Shown here: piece after piece, positions 34,717 through 45,054 of the stretch | Numbering within the stretch: the first letter of the stretch is position 1 | How the letters are laid out: each line of letters starts with the position of its first letter | From: Nemertoderma westbladi | Lineage: Eukaryota; Xenacoelomorpha; Nemertodermatida; Nemertodermatidae | DNA length: 64,000 bases | Direction: 5' to 3' | Assembly (NCBI GenBank): GCA_032718475.1 | Contig: JAUCBJ010001656.1 | Location: forward strand, 44,508-108,507 | Translations under genes and position numbers: made by a program | Notes under the pieces: generated by a model | What the model was told of the DNA's origin: nothing | The model's database searches: none | The model's input: the letters and a program-made list of their open reading frames with translations, nothing else

Positions 34717-37131
34717 ATGTCTGACACAAAACAAACACTGTCAGATATTCTCTTGGAACAGACGATCTGTGACCCAGATCAAAGTACAGAAAGGCCCCGA
34801 CCAAAGTCTGTAAGAAAGGCCATCCCTACAGTAGTTGTGTCGGACCCTAGGTTAGTGAAGCACCATAGGTCTATTATAAGCACTAGGGCTCAAGTTAAGC
34901 GAGACCAGGCGACGGCTGTAAAACAGCAACAGCACCCGAACCGAGAGGTTATTTCTCAACTACGCAGTAACTCTAGTTCCGACACCGAAGAGTTAATGCC
35001 CGAGATCGGATCAAAGATGGTAGAAGTGGTTTATCCTGACCAACTATTGATTCTTCCTGAGGCAATGCTCACTAGAGTCCTTATAGCCGTAGAAGAACAT
35101 CAAGCGGACTGGATAAGAAATAAGAAATCGACCAGGGACAGTTACGCCGGATACCCGCTGGAAGAATTAAGGTCTATTGTGGAGACTCAATGGAACTTCC
35201 CCGGACCCAGACTCCCGTTTAACTTATCGGAAGCTGCCTGGGAAGACTTATATCAAATGGGCGTAGTTAGAGACACCAGAGATCCCGCTGTATAGAAAAG
35301 GTCAGCAGCCAGATATGTCCAGGGATTCTTCAACTCCGACTTCGACTCCTTGGGGCGAATAGAAACACAGTTATTCCAAAGACAACAGGAACCTCAAGAG
35401 CAGGGAGAACTGCTTTACCAAGTGAGAGAACGGATATTGAGGATCAGATTAATCCTTTCAGCCTTTGAAGAAGCCTCGAAGAGAAGTCAAGATACATCAC
35501 TGCAGGTGGCAGTAAAGACTTGGTTCCAACGAGTGAATGTTAAAGTCCAGGGAACAACACGATGGAAGGCTCAGTTAACGGAACGACTAGCCTGTTTAGA
35601 ATCAACCGATGCAACTTTCTCCCATGTGGAAAGCGAGGCGGTATCCGAAAAACCTCAGAAGAAGGATGGTATTGATATCTATCTGTCGGATTATCAACGA
35701 TTTATAGGTGACAAAGAGCTAAGGGGACGTCTAGCTGGACTTCACCCCAATAGTGAAGCAGCCAAATTCATTTTGGACTCCTTAGATGCAGAAATGTTGG
35801 CGGCAGAGCAGGCTAAATTTGATGAAAGCATTCTCATCGAGATGGATAAAGAGGAACAAATAAAGAAAGGATTAATAGAAGACAAAAAAAGAGCTGCAAC
35901 CGCTGAGGCTGAATTAAAAGCGGCATCGGCAGAAGTTATTCGAAAAGCAGCAGAGGCAGCAGCAGCGGCGGAAGTTAATCGAAAGGCGATGGCGGATGAA
36001 GTAGAACGTAAAGCTGCCACAGTAGAAGCTGAAAGGAGGGCAGCTGAAGCAAAGGTACAACTAGAGTTAGAGACCATTCAGGCGAGACAAGATTACTTAA
36101 ATAAACAAAGGGCAGCCACTCAGATGCAACTAATGAGTCGATCTACTCCCAGAAGACATGGATTTACCTCCTCAGATGAAGGTACTACTACTGATTCCGA
36201 GTGTAAAGATAACAAATCTCGTTCAAACGGACGTAGATGAGTGCCTCAAAGACATAAGTTGCCTAACTTACTCCCTATGGTGAGAAGGGAATTAGCTAAT
36301 GTAGACTTAAAAGATAGAGAGTCAACAACTCAGGTTGTAAGAGTATAAAGACTCCCTACTATAGTATATGAGCCAGTATATATAGTATACCCTATTAGCG
36401 AAGCTACTCCTTTAATGAAGACCCCTTTGCTCCCCGAGCCAAACTCTAAATTCCCTTTGCATAGTACCAAACTAACCTTGTCCAGTAAACAACTGCCCGA
36501 ATCTCAGACTGGTATTGACACCGAGCAGAATCTAATAACAGGACTGTCCCCTGTCGTCCCGATGTGCCATCCAGCTATTATGTTGGCGGCTCCCGCACCC
36601 GCGGTCGAGTGGATGGAGGAAGGACGACAAGAGATGGAGGCGCTGCTTGGGCAATTAGAGGAAAATAAAGCCCGCTCCTCTAAACAAGTCCGAGACTTGG
36701 AAGGGACTGTTCAATTGTGAAAGAGAACAGTAAGAGAGAGTAAAATAGAGCTGCAAGAAGTACAGCAACATATCGCTCTCGAACGCGATAAATTAGTAAA
36801 TATGCAAATGGGTATACCACCACCCTCTGTAACAATGTGTCAGCCCGTTAGGTCTGAAGTATTTCATGCGCAAGGTATGGAGCCTACACGCATCTATACT
36901 GCTAGTGAAGTAGAAACTCCTATAGTAAACCCTATTAAGAGTATTAATAAGCCTGTCAATAATGATATCCCATACCGATCTGATAACAATCCGCGAAATT
37001 TATATACCGATAATTCGATATTAAATAGTACAATGGCTCAAGAAAGATTCACACGTCAGATGGCTAGAATGGAAGCCCATCAAGCTGTAAAGGTGGGAGA
37101 GGTAGTCAAGTTTAATGGAGATGAGAGATGA
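34717..37131 (+). pseudogene. gag-like frame of the LTR element, N-terminal and coiled-coil part
   Basis: One forward frame runs from ATG at 34717 (MSDTKQTLSDILLEQ) to 37131, broken only by in-frame stops at 35293 (TAG), 36238 (TGA), about 36346 (TAA) and 36718 (TGA). Residues coded at 35870-36110 are an Ala/Glu/Lys-rich coiled coil (EAELKAASAEVIRKAAEAA). The end (VGEVVKFNGDE) corresponds to the start of the BEL gag core. Stops without frameshifts over 2.4 kb suggest decay by point mutation. No structural protein homology beyond the coiled coil can be claimed for the N-terminal part. Confidence 0.75.
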
Positions 37132-38415
37132 AATGGTTACCTTTTAATGAATATTACAAAGATAACATCCAAAACTCCGACTATCCAGCAGAGAGAAACT
37201 ACGATTCCTCATCGAATGCTTGGAAGGACCTCCCAAGTTAATGGCGTTAAAATTTATTGGACATCCGGACGGATTGAGACAAGTTTGGGATACACTTAAC
37301 ATCAGGTATGGTAATAGGACTAACATAGCTAGATATCTGTATGCGAAATTAGTAGCGCCCAGAAACTTTCTTAGCAGCGGGATTATAGAGTTTTCCGATG
37401 AGATTCAAGAGATCTGTAGACAGTTAGACTGGTTGGGTAAGTCTCATGAATACTAGAGTTGTATGGTTGTAGGAGCCGTAGCATCAACTTTGCTAAAGGG
37501 TGGAGTAGGTACTCGCTGGGACAAAAAGGTTCTCTACTTGATGGACCAACAACATAGAGATCCAACCAGGGTGGACCTTATGTCGTTCTTAAATGGAGAG
37601 GTAAGATTGCAGCTCATTAAACAGTCTAGAGAGAAGACTCCGGAAACCAAGGTAAGTGAAAAACTCATTACTAGGAGAAAAGTAACACTGGTGTGTTATA
37701 CGGATTATGAGAGTCGAACGTCTTATGACGAAGATAGTGGCAAAGACACCGAAAGATTTTATTACACGAATAAAGTCAAGAAAGACCTAAGTAAACCCAA
37801 GGTGCGAACTAGTGGCAAGGGAGAACAGTTAAACCCCCCCCCCCTGCGTCTCCCAAGAGAATTCCTGGTAGGAAGCCCGAAGAAAGAGCTTGCGTACAAA
37901 CTACAATGCAAGTTAAAGTAAGTAACATCAAACCTAAGTGTGAATTGTGCGAAGGGCCACATCGCTTGAGTGGGTGTGAGGAATTCTTGAAGAAAGAATT
38001 GAAGGACAGACGCAGTGTCATATGGGACAAAAGGTTATGTTACAATTGCCTCAGGAGAGGACATCAAAGGAAAACCTGTTACTCAGACGTGAGGTGTGCT
38101 AAGTGTGGAGCGAAACATCATATTTTACTGCATACCGAGTTTGATAAGGTAAGTGAACCCACACTGCACGTACAGTTCAGTGATGTGAACGACACTGAGC
38201 ATAGTTCGGAGATGGAAGGATTCTATACAGATGAGTATTCTGATGAAAATGAATCTTGTTATATGATCAACACAGCCGTATATCGAGCCCTTACTTATGA
38301 GACAGAGACGGATGGAGAAGAACCCCAACTATCCATTCCGGATCGACAGCTTTCATGGAAGGTTTCGATACCATCTGTCAGCATCAGAGAGTTAGTTCCT
38401 AGTGGTGCAACTTAG
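37132..38415 (+). pseudogene. gag-like core and zinc knuckles of the LTR element
   Basis: A frameshifted continuation of the preceding frame. 37220-37456 reads LRQVWDTLNIRYGNRTNIA and resembles the DUF1759 region of BEL/Pao gag. A TAG at 37454 is followed by the same frame to 37921. Another shift leads to 37906-38415, which holds three Cys/His clusters: CELCEGPHRLSGC, CYNCLRRGHQRKTC and CAKCGAKHHILLH. This cluster pattern is the hallmark of BEL/Pao gag C-termini, which bind RNA. Confidence 0.8.
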
Positions 38416-38689
38416 AGTATATGGACAAGGTAAGAGCTTTATAGTGAATGCCCTCCTTGATTCCGGTAGTACAGGCACCTTCATCGATAAGGATCTGGCC
38501 GAGGATATCTTTGCTGGTCAACAAAGGCACCGAACCAAACTGAACCTTTCCGGGATTATGCAGGTTTGGAAATCTACTGTATCCACGGACTTTTATATAG
38601 GATCGTTGTCCACTCCCCAAGATGAACTAGGAGAGAACAGTGTAAGGTCAGTTAAAATGGTGGCAATAACCGCTACCTGTTGTACCTGA
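38402..38689 (+). pseudogene. Aspartic protease of the LTR element
   Basis: Reads LRVYGQGKSFIVNALLDSGS then TGTFIDKDLAEDI. The catalytic Asp-Ser-Gly triad is present and follows the zinc knuckles directly, as in BEL/Pao. The frame overlaps the previous one by 14 bases, which could be a programmed shift or decay. It ends after about 95 codons without continuing into a reverse transcriptase. Confidence 0.78.
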
Positions 38690-40490
38690 TAGCTTCGAAC
38701 AGTTGGAGGAATATTGTAAAACTGGAGAAAGATCACAAGACGTGCATCTTTGGTATTACTGCGATAAATGCCCTAGACCCAATCAACAAACGGAAAGACA
38801 TAAACATTCGCGGAGACGTTGCGCTAAACACAGTTTTACTCGCTATACTTACGGGAGTTTTGAGCGAAACTTTTTCGACTTACCACCTACGCTTGCTCGA
38901 CTCAAACGATCCTTAAGTAAACCTATGATCAGAGTTCCAGAATACTCGGTCAGACCTCCTCATTCCCCGGTGCGACTGCAGACTCTCGACCCTAATAGTA
39001 TGACAGATCCTCCTGAGTTGTACTCATTGTTCAAAGACCTGGTATTACCCGAACAACTAGTCGGTGGCACTCCGGTTGTGGGCTCTTTAGATATTCGCCC
39101 ATCCTACCTTGCCGGATTGGGACGCGGACATCTAATATCTCCGTTCAACTCGTATAATCATCCCGGTTTGACTCCGATACAACCTGTCACCGAGGTGGAG
39201 GGAAGTGTTATATGGAACGTACGATCCGACACGATTCGGCAAAAGATCGGAAAAGGAACATATGATTGTTTAGACAAACGTAAATTGCAACAACAAGTCC
39301 AAGCGGTAAAAGAATTAGCTTTACCCCATTTCGATCGTGAAATCAAGAATTTGGAGGAAGATATTGAACTTGGACGTACATATTCGCTACAAGAGTTCTT
39401 AGACGAATGCTTTCAAAGACAAGCAGAGGAGAATCAGCTTGAGAGAAGCATATCGAAATGGACGAGAGAGAAGAAGCAGCTTTAGCCCAACCTGAAGCTC
39501 AAATACTTATGACTGATCTCTATTCCAAAACCATCATTCATCCTTCGATGGTTCCCCATTTCGGAGATAAACTCTTCACGACAGCACAACCTCAACCGGT
39601 TGATATCAACTTAAGTTCTAGAGATCTTATCGCTGATGCTCCTATGTTACAACGTCTGCCAATCGAAGCTGCTCGTGTCGACGGTATACTCGTTGAACCT
39701 CATGACAATCGAGCGGATCTTGTCTGTCGTATGGTACACGAGGTTAACATACACGCTAGACCTTTACAGAACTAATTTTACGGGATCAAAGATCACCCCT
39801 ATTATGTCCATTTAACTCAATATTATATGGTGAAACCCGAAGATCCTACACATAGTTTAAGGTTTCTACCGTTGATAAATCCCCTCAATCTTGTTGAACT
39901 CGAACAACTACAAAAACACTTAGATCAATTGGTTAACTCATTTAGAAAACCTTATAATGTTCCAAGAATAGAAAATGACATAATACCTCCAGATAATCTC
40001 GATGGATTTAATAAAACTCGATTAGTCCATTGGAATCTATATGTATTGTTTGAGGAAGAAAGAATACAGTGAATTATTCATAAACGCGCATCCCGAGTTA
40101 TAAGCAATTCATAGACGACCATATGAATACAAAGCCAGGGAACGCGAATTAGAAAAGACGATTAAACCGAGAAAATTTCTCACTACACATGGTCAACCTA
40201 CCGCTATCATGCAGACAACCCATCAAGGACCAGTACGAGCTGTCGTCCTGAAACGAGCCCTAAAGGTTGTCCAATCCCGATCCACCGATGTCGATATCGA
40301 TCAACCGGGTACCTCGACTGGCGGATACACCAACCGTAATCCAAACCTTTCTGATGCAATTGTATTGCACCCTTCCCCCAGGAGTTGTAGCCCTCCTAGT
40401 AAAGTGGCTCGCCCCAAAGAGAAAAGGACTCTCACCAGTCTCAAAAAACTTCGTAAACGCCATTCGCGAAAGAAGGACTGATAGTTTAGA
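38690..40490 (+). pseudogene. Unknown reading frame in the place of pol
   Basis: Linked frames follow the protease. 38703-39485 (about 260 codons) has a Cys/His-rich start (YYCDKCPRPNQQTERHKH) and an acidic helical end. A second frame, 39458-40072, is split by one TAA at 39773. The 40090-40481 frame is split by a TAA near 40100 and ends in a basic tail, RTLTSLKKLRKRHSRKKD. I see no RT, RNase H, integrase or chromodomain motif and no membrane segment. It could be a captured or accessory protein, or scrambled pol residue. I do not recognise the family. Confidence 0.5.
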
Positions 40491-40559
40491 GTATTTTTAC
40501 ATATTAGAAACTGTGATTTTTTATATTTTATAGACTTAAATCCCATTTTCTGGGAGCGG

Positions 40560-41615
40560 TGTAAAAGCTTTTGCGGACATAACAAGTCATTTTAAGCAAT
40601 GCGCTAAATACTCTAAAAAGGCTTAGAATTGTTCAGCTACGCGTCTGTCAGAAAATACAGAACTGAGATGACGAAATCCGCCAGCTGTTTCTTTGTGTGT
40701 GGAAGTTTCTTTGTTTGACATATTTCAGCCAATCAGAGCAATCTTCCCGGCCATGCTAATAGCGGCCTATGGAAAATGTCGCATGCCGCACTTTTTCCTA
40801 GAATCCTCCTTCATTCTGGATTCAGTTAGAAGTTCTAACGTTTCAGACTTTGCCCAGAACCTCAGGTGGCTAGAGTCATAAGAATGCAAATCTATTAACA
40901 TGCTGCACTGCATCGCACGTAATTTGCATTGCTTCAACATAACACATATTGACTCTTTGCACCGTACTGCTTTAATACTGTTTTATATTGTTGTTAATTG
41001 CTGTTTATATTAATGTATGTTATATTTGGAGAATACCGATAAATAATCATAAACCCCTCAACTTGCTTAATTACTGAGGTAAGCAGAAGGGTGTACCGGT
41101 AGCAATTGCGACTCAAATTATAGTGGTTTTTGTGTGAATTAAATGCTATTTCATAATCCCTACGTTTGTCAGTTGCAATCCTCCTTATATATGATCAAAA
41201 TCAGTAACGGTCGGCAAATCAGTGTGCATTATTGTGAATTAGTGTGAAGTAGTGTGAAGGTTAATAAAGCATTCCTAAAGAATGCGCTATTTGCGATACA
41301 CTATAGCCTCCAGTTGTGATTAGTGTAAGTCATAACTCTGTTTGATACTTAAAGCGCCACGTCCCAAAGGAACTGTTAATATTTCCCCGAAAGTAAATAT
41401 AGTTGTCGGAGAATATATAGTAATGATCAATCGAATGATACAAAGTAGCCTACACTGCAATAACTTTCTCTAGAACCGAATCCAGTCTCCCACACAGTGG
41501 GTCACACGCCGCGCACAGATTGGTTTCAACTGATGTTATTAGCAAGGGCAATAGTCAATTTAAAGAGACACTTAAATTAGCAGGTTAAACTGTTAAAGGT
41601 CTAAAAGCCCGAACA
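40560..41615 (+). repeat. 3' LTR
   Basis: Direct copy of 31093-32152 with about 35 differences by eye, one small deletion (near 41510) and the same TATA and aataaa positions. It ends gaaca before the caagt target duplication. Confidence 0.92.
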
Positions 41616-41699
41616 CAAGTTAATACAGTAATACACTAACAATTTAGAATTTGTTATGGAAACCGAAGCAGAGTGGATGAACCTATTAAATAATAAGGT

Positions 41700-42600
41700 T
41701 TTCTAGGTCGCTGATCACGATAAAACTTGTTAAAAATATTTTTTAGAAAAGCTACCATAATTTTTTGTGCTATTTTGGTCCCCCAGTATGAAAAGTATAA
41801 GTAAAAAAATGTCAAAATAAAAAAAATTGTGTTTGGTTTGATAATTCTGAACGTACGTGTTTTCGAGGTCGCTGATTACGATGAAACTAGTTATAAATAT
41901 TTCTGGTAATGTAAACCCAAAAGAACGAAAATTACAAGTAGCACAAACTTATAAACTGTCAAATTATGCATTTGGTTTGGTAATTATGAAGCTATACTGG
42001 TTTTCAAAGTGGCTGATCACGATACAACACGTTACAAATCATTCGTGGTAGCGCAACTGTCAATTTTGGTGCTTGTCTGGTGGGACGAAATTTACAAGTA
42101 GCAAACATTTAAAATTGCAAATTGCAAAAAGCGAATTTGGTTGGATAATACGATATTTTTGAGTGTCATATCCGTGATCAGTGTCCCAGAAAACCCATAA
42201 TATCTAAAATTCAGGTTGATTGGGTAATGATTTTTGGTTATCAAACTTTTGTTACTTGTATTTTTCGTGCCGCACATTGACACATATCGAAAAAATTGTT
42301 TTAATTCGTCATTAGCATTCCAAAAAAACCATATGTTTATAAAATCAATTTAATTTTGTGGTGATTTTTCATTAGGCATATCATATTTGCACTACGATTT
42401 TTTTTCGTGCCCCAAAGGGCACATTCAAAATTACCAAAAATTTTTCTAGAATGTTATATTTGAGTTCAATATTTGTGATCAGTGTCTAAAAAAACCGCTA
42501 TATATAGCGCAAAAAAAATAATTTTAGTGAATTATAAAAACATTTGAAAATTTTAGCACGAAAATACCTGAGATGGGTGCCAGAAAGGGACCACATCAAA
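41700..42600 (+). repeat. Dispersed element, left copy of an inverted pair
   Basis: Contains several loose units of about 150 bp with gtcgctgatcacgat, aaaacccgtat-like and acaagtagcaaa strings. The reverse complement of the whole block lies at about 49425-50230. The shared inner end is gggtgccagaaagggaccac. No coding frame. Confidence 0.8.
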
Positions 42601-42610
42601 AAATTAACAT

Positions 42611-42788
42611 TGGTTGCGAGAAAAGGGACCTGCGTTTTTAATTTTTTGTTTAAACATTCATAACTTTTTAACGAAAAACGATATGAAAAAACTAGTTCGA
42701 TATTCGAAAAGCCCAGAAAATTCTGCATCTATTGGCTTAAAAACGCAAAATCGACCATGTGGTCCCCAGGTCCCTTTTCTCGCAACCA
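42611..42788. mobile_element. MITE-like element with 22-bp terminal inverted repeats
   Basis: tggttgcgagaaaagggacc plus tg at 42611-42632 is the exact reverse complement of 42767-42788. The element is 178 bp with no ORF. A related solo end lies near 30825. No clear target duplication was seen. Confidence 0.75.
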
Positions 42789-43302
42789 GCCACAAATAGC
42801 TATCTACAGTAGTAGTGAAATAATCCCACTTTCATACAAAATAATTTTTTAAAGTACGCTTTAAAATTCCTATTACTAGACTGTCGCACTGATGAAGGTA
42901 AATTGTTCCAGATGATTGGTGGAACTTGGAAAATTGACTGTTCACGCACACGAAGTGAACTTCTTACTCTAAAACAATTTTGGGACTGTGAATTTCTCGT
43001 TTCATAGTTATGGATAACTGAAACAGGTGTGAGCATTGAGCAATCGCCGGTAGGATTCCGTGGGGAAGGAGACCATTGATAAACTTAAATGATAATAGGG
43101 CAATTTGAAAAATAAACTGTTACGAATAGTTAAGGGTGAAAGTGAGGGATCGTGTTGTTTTATGATATTTATGGCTTTATGATGTTTTCTATTTAAATTG
43201 GAATTTGAAATGGTAGGTGTTTGCGCCGACTTACGTCTACGTTTTCTATGTGGATGATTTGTTAAGCGTTGCGGTTGTTGAATTGTGTTACTCATAATAG
43301 AT

Positions 43303-43330
43303 TTACCCCACACACTAAAGTGTGGGGTAA
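43303..43330. repeat. Short hairpin
   Basis: ttaccccaca and tgtggggtaa form a 10-bp inverted repeat with an 8-bp loop, at the point where the LINE sequence gives way to the 20-bp array. Confidence 0.7.
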
Positions 43331-43358
43331 CTATGTATCAGTGCATTGCATAGTATAG

Positions 43359-43541
43359 TGACTTTAAAGCGTTACTAGTGACTTTAAAGCGTTACTAGTG
43401 ACTTTAAAGCGTTACTAGTGACTTTAAAGCGTTACTAGTGACTTTAAAGCGTTACTAGTGGCTTTATAGCGTTACTAGTGACTTTAAAGCGTTACTAGTG
43501 GCTTTATAGCGTTACTAGTGACTTTAAAGCGTTACTAGTGG
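43359..43541. repeat. 20-bp minisatellite in a LINE
   Basis: Nine units of tgactttaaagcgttactag, two with the variant ggctttatagcg. Confidence 0.95.
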
Positions 43542-43877
43542 CAAATGACTTTATCCTATTTATTACACATTTATCACATTTTTGCTTATTTTATTGTTTA
43601 TTTGATAAATTTGATGTTTCCAGTTTAATTTCTCATCTATAATAACACCTAAACATTTAGCATGTTAACACGTAGTACTGTAATTCATTGTTGTTAATGG
43701 AAAGAGGGTGTAACAATAATGTGGATTTATTACCAGGTTGGAAAATTATATAGTTCGTTTTTTTAATATTTAGTTACAGTCTATTAGCACAAAACCACGT
43801 ATTAAGCTTAGCTAATTCGATATTTGCATTTTCAATCAATTTAGTCGCAGTCTGTTATACTGTAACTATATTTGTGT

Positions 43878-44414
43878 AGGTAGGTTCTTGCCCAGGTCAC
43901 CGGTGGTATCATTAGATAAAGAGTTTGTTTAGTTGGCTGGACCTACTGTATTTCTAAGTGACCAAATGGAAGCAAAAGAAAAATATGTTACGATATGAGT
44001 ATATTTCGGGCAACAGCCCTTTATCAACTCACGACAAAATTTTTGTTAAAAATCTGCACGGTAACAGGAAAACTAGTATGACAGTAAGGCATAAGATGCA
44101 GCTACCGGTAGGCTCTGCACAGCTGTCGGAAATACGTGCTTCCCATTATTGGTTGAAACGGAACTCCAAAACATAAGGGAGCTAACTACTAAGTTTTGAA
44201 AAGGGATGTGCACCAAAAGAATAAATAACTACTAACTACTTTAATATGAAAACAAAAAAAATTGCTCCAAGAGAATGAGTAAATATGAAAATAGAAATAT
44301 GCGCGATAAAGGGCTGTTGCCAGAAATATACTCATATCGTAACATCTCTTTCTTTTGATTCCATTTGGTCACTTAGACATCCAACTAAACAGTCAACTAA
44401 ACAAACTCTTTATA
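43878..44414. mobile_element. Foldback element with long inverted arms inserted in a LINE
   Basis: Arms of about 110 bp: 43917-44030 (taaagagtttgtttagtt ... gggcaacagccctttatc) pair with 44300-44412. The LINE string taactatatttgtgt is present on both sides (43863-43877 and 44415-44429), a 15-bp direct repeat that looks like a target duplication. About 40 bases on the left lie outside the inverted arm. A 72-codon frame at 43958-44176 shows no known motif. Confidence 0.75.
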
Positions 44415-44465
44415 TAACTATATTTGTGTCATCTACATAAAGAGTAAAGTTAAAAATAGTTGATG

Positions 44466-45050
44466 TATTTGCATTCTTGGCCGCTTTAGTCTGTTTGAGT
44501 CGGGACTCTGTCTGCGCCTTATAGAGGTCATTTCGGCATTTCTGAATTTTGTGGTCAGTCCAGTGGGCCTTTTTCCTGTTTCGAGGGTATACAGGAACTG
44601 TTTCTGCAGCTGCTAACTTACTACTACTACTAGGATCGGCATGCTGCATTGCAGCTGCATTTTTAAGAATGCTGTGCCGGCCTGTCGACAAAATTGCGCC
44701 GCCACAACTCCCTATCACCCATGACATTTGCTAGATCATCCGAATCTTCAAGGCCAGTGTCCTTTAAGATGCGTCTCAAGAAAGTCATGGGCTGTCCACC
44801 ATGCTTATTCACTCCATGAGGCTGCCAAAGTACAAGATTATGCACTGGCTGGTCCTCACGGCGAAAACAATGTCCTGCGAAGCGGAGGCGATTTTGTTCT
44901 AGTGTCAAGCTTGGGGGAACCAATGAGACACCTCCAATGTTATATAGTGTCTGGTTGGAGATGTGTGCATTGTACTTGACAGCTGCTAACTTAAATGCTT
45001 CTGTGAAGACAGTATAGCCCTCGCAGTGATCTGCCGCCTCAGAACCTCAT
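44466..45050 (-). mobile_element. RTE-like LINE fragment, host of a nested copy
   Basis: 44466-44620 and 44980-45050 are adjacent pieces of the endonuclease-RT linker ([32 protein letters not shown]) of the same LINE family as at 22575, separated by a younger insertion. Compared with 24470-24690 the two pieces join without loss apart from the duplicated target. Confidence 0.85.
44621..44979 (-). mobile_element. Nested 3' fragment of the same RTE-like LINE
   Basis: Starts with the (TAG)n tail (ctactactac at 44621) and runs 5'-ward through the C-terminal RT region ([18 protein letters not shown]) to truncation at 44979. It is flanked by the 14-bp duplication cagctgctaactta at 44607-44620 and 44980-44993. 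Confidence 0.9.
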
Positions 45051-45054
45051 AAAA

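Larger units (their letters stand above)
31088..41620 (+). mobile_element. LTR retrotransposon, BEL/Pao type, without recognisable pol
   Basis: Two direct LTRs (31093-32152 and 40560-41615) bound the element. The 5-bp string caagt flanks it on both sides (31088-31092 and 41616-41620). The purine-rich tgggagcgg just before the 3' LTR is a candidate polypurine tract. The internal region has a long leader, a gag-like frame with coiled coil, a DUF1759-like gag region, CCHC-type zinc knuckles and an aspartic protease with DSGST, an order typical of BEL/Pao. No reverse transcriptase, RNase H or integrase motif is visible, and only 1.87 kb lies between protease and 3' LTR. It is therefore non-autonomous. 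LTRs differ at roughly 3-4% of sites by eye, so it is not brand new. Stops and frameshifts show decay. Confidence 0.9.
42800..44465 (-). mobile_element. CR1/Jockey-like LINE, antisense, interrupted twice
   Basis: On the minus strand the order is RT motif C (FTLYVDDTNIV, 44462-44415), a foldback insertion, then IELAKLNTWFCANRL and KKTNYIIFQPGNKS (43860-43700), a 20-bp array, then the C-terminal domain in two frames, 43313-43008 and 43036-42800 (SVIHNYETRNSQSQNCFRV; FQVPPIIWNNLPSSVRQSS). In-frame stops show it is dead. Left and right edges are approximate. Confidence 0.8.
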
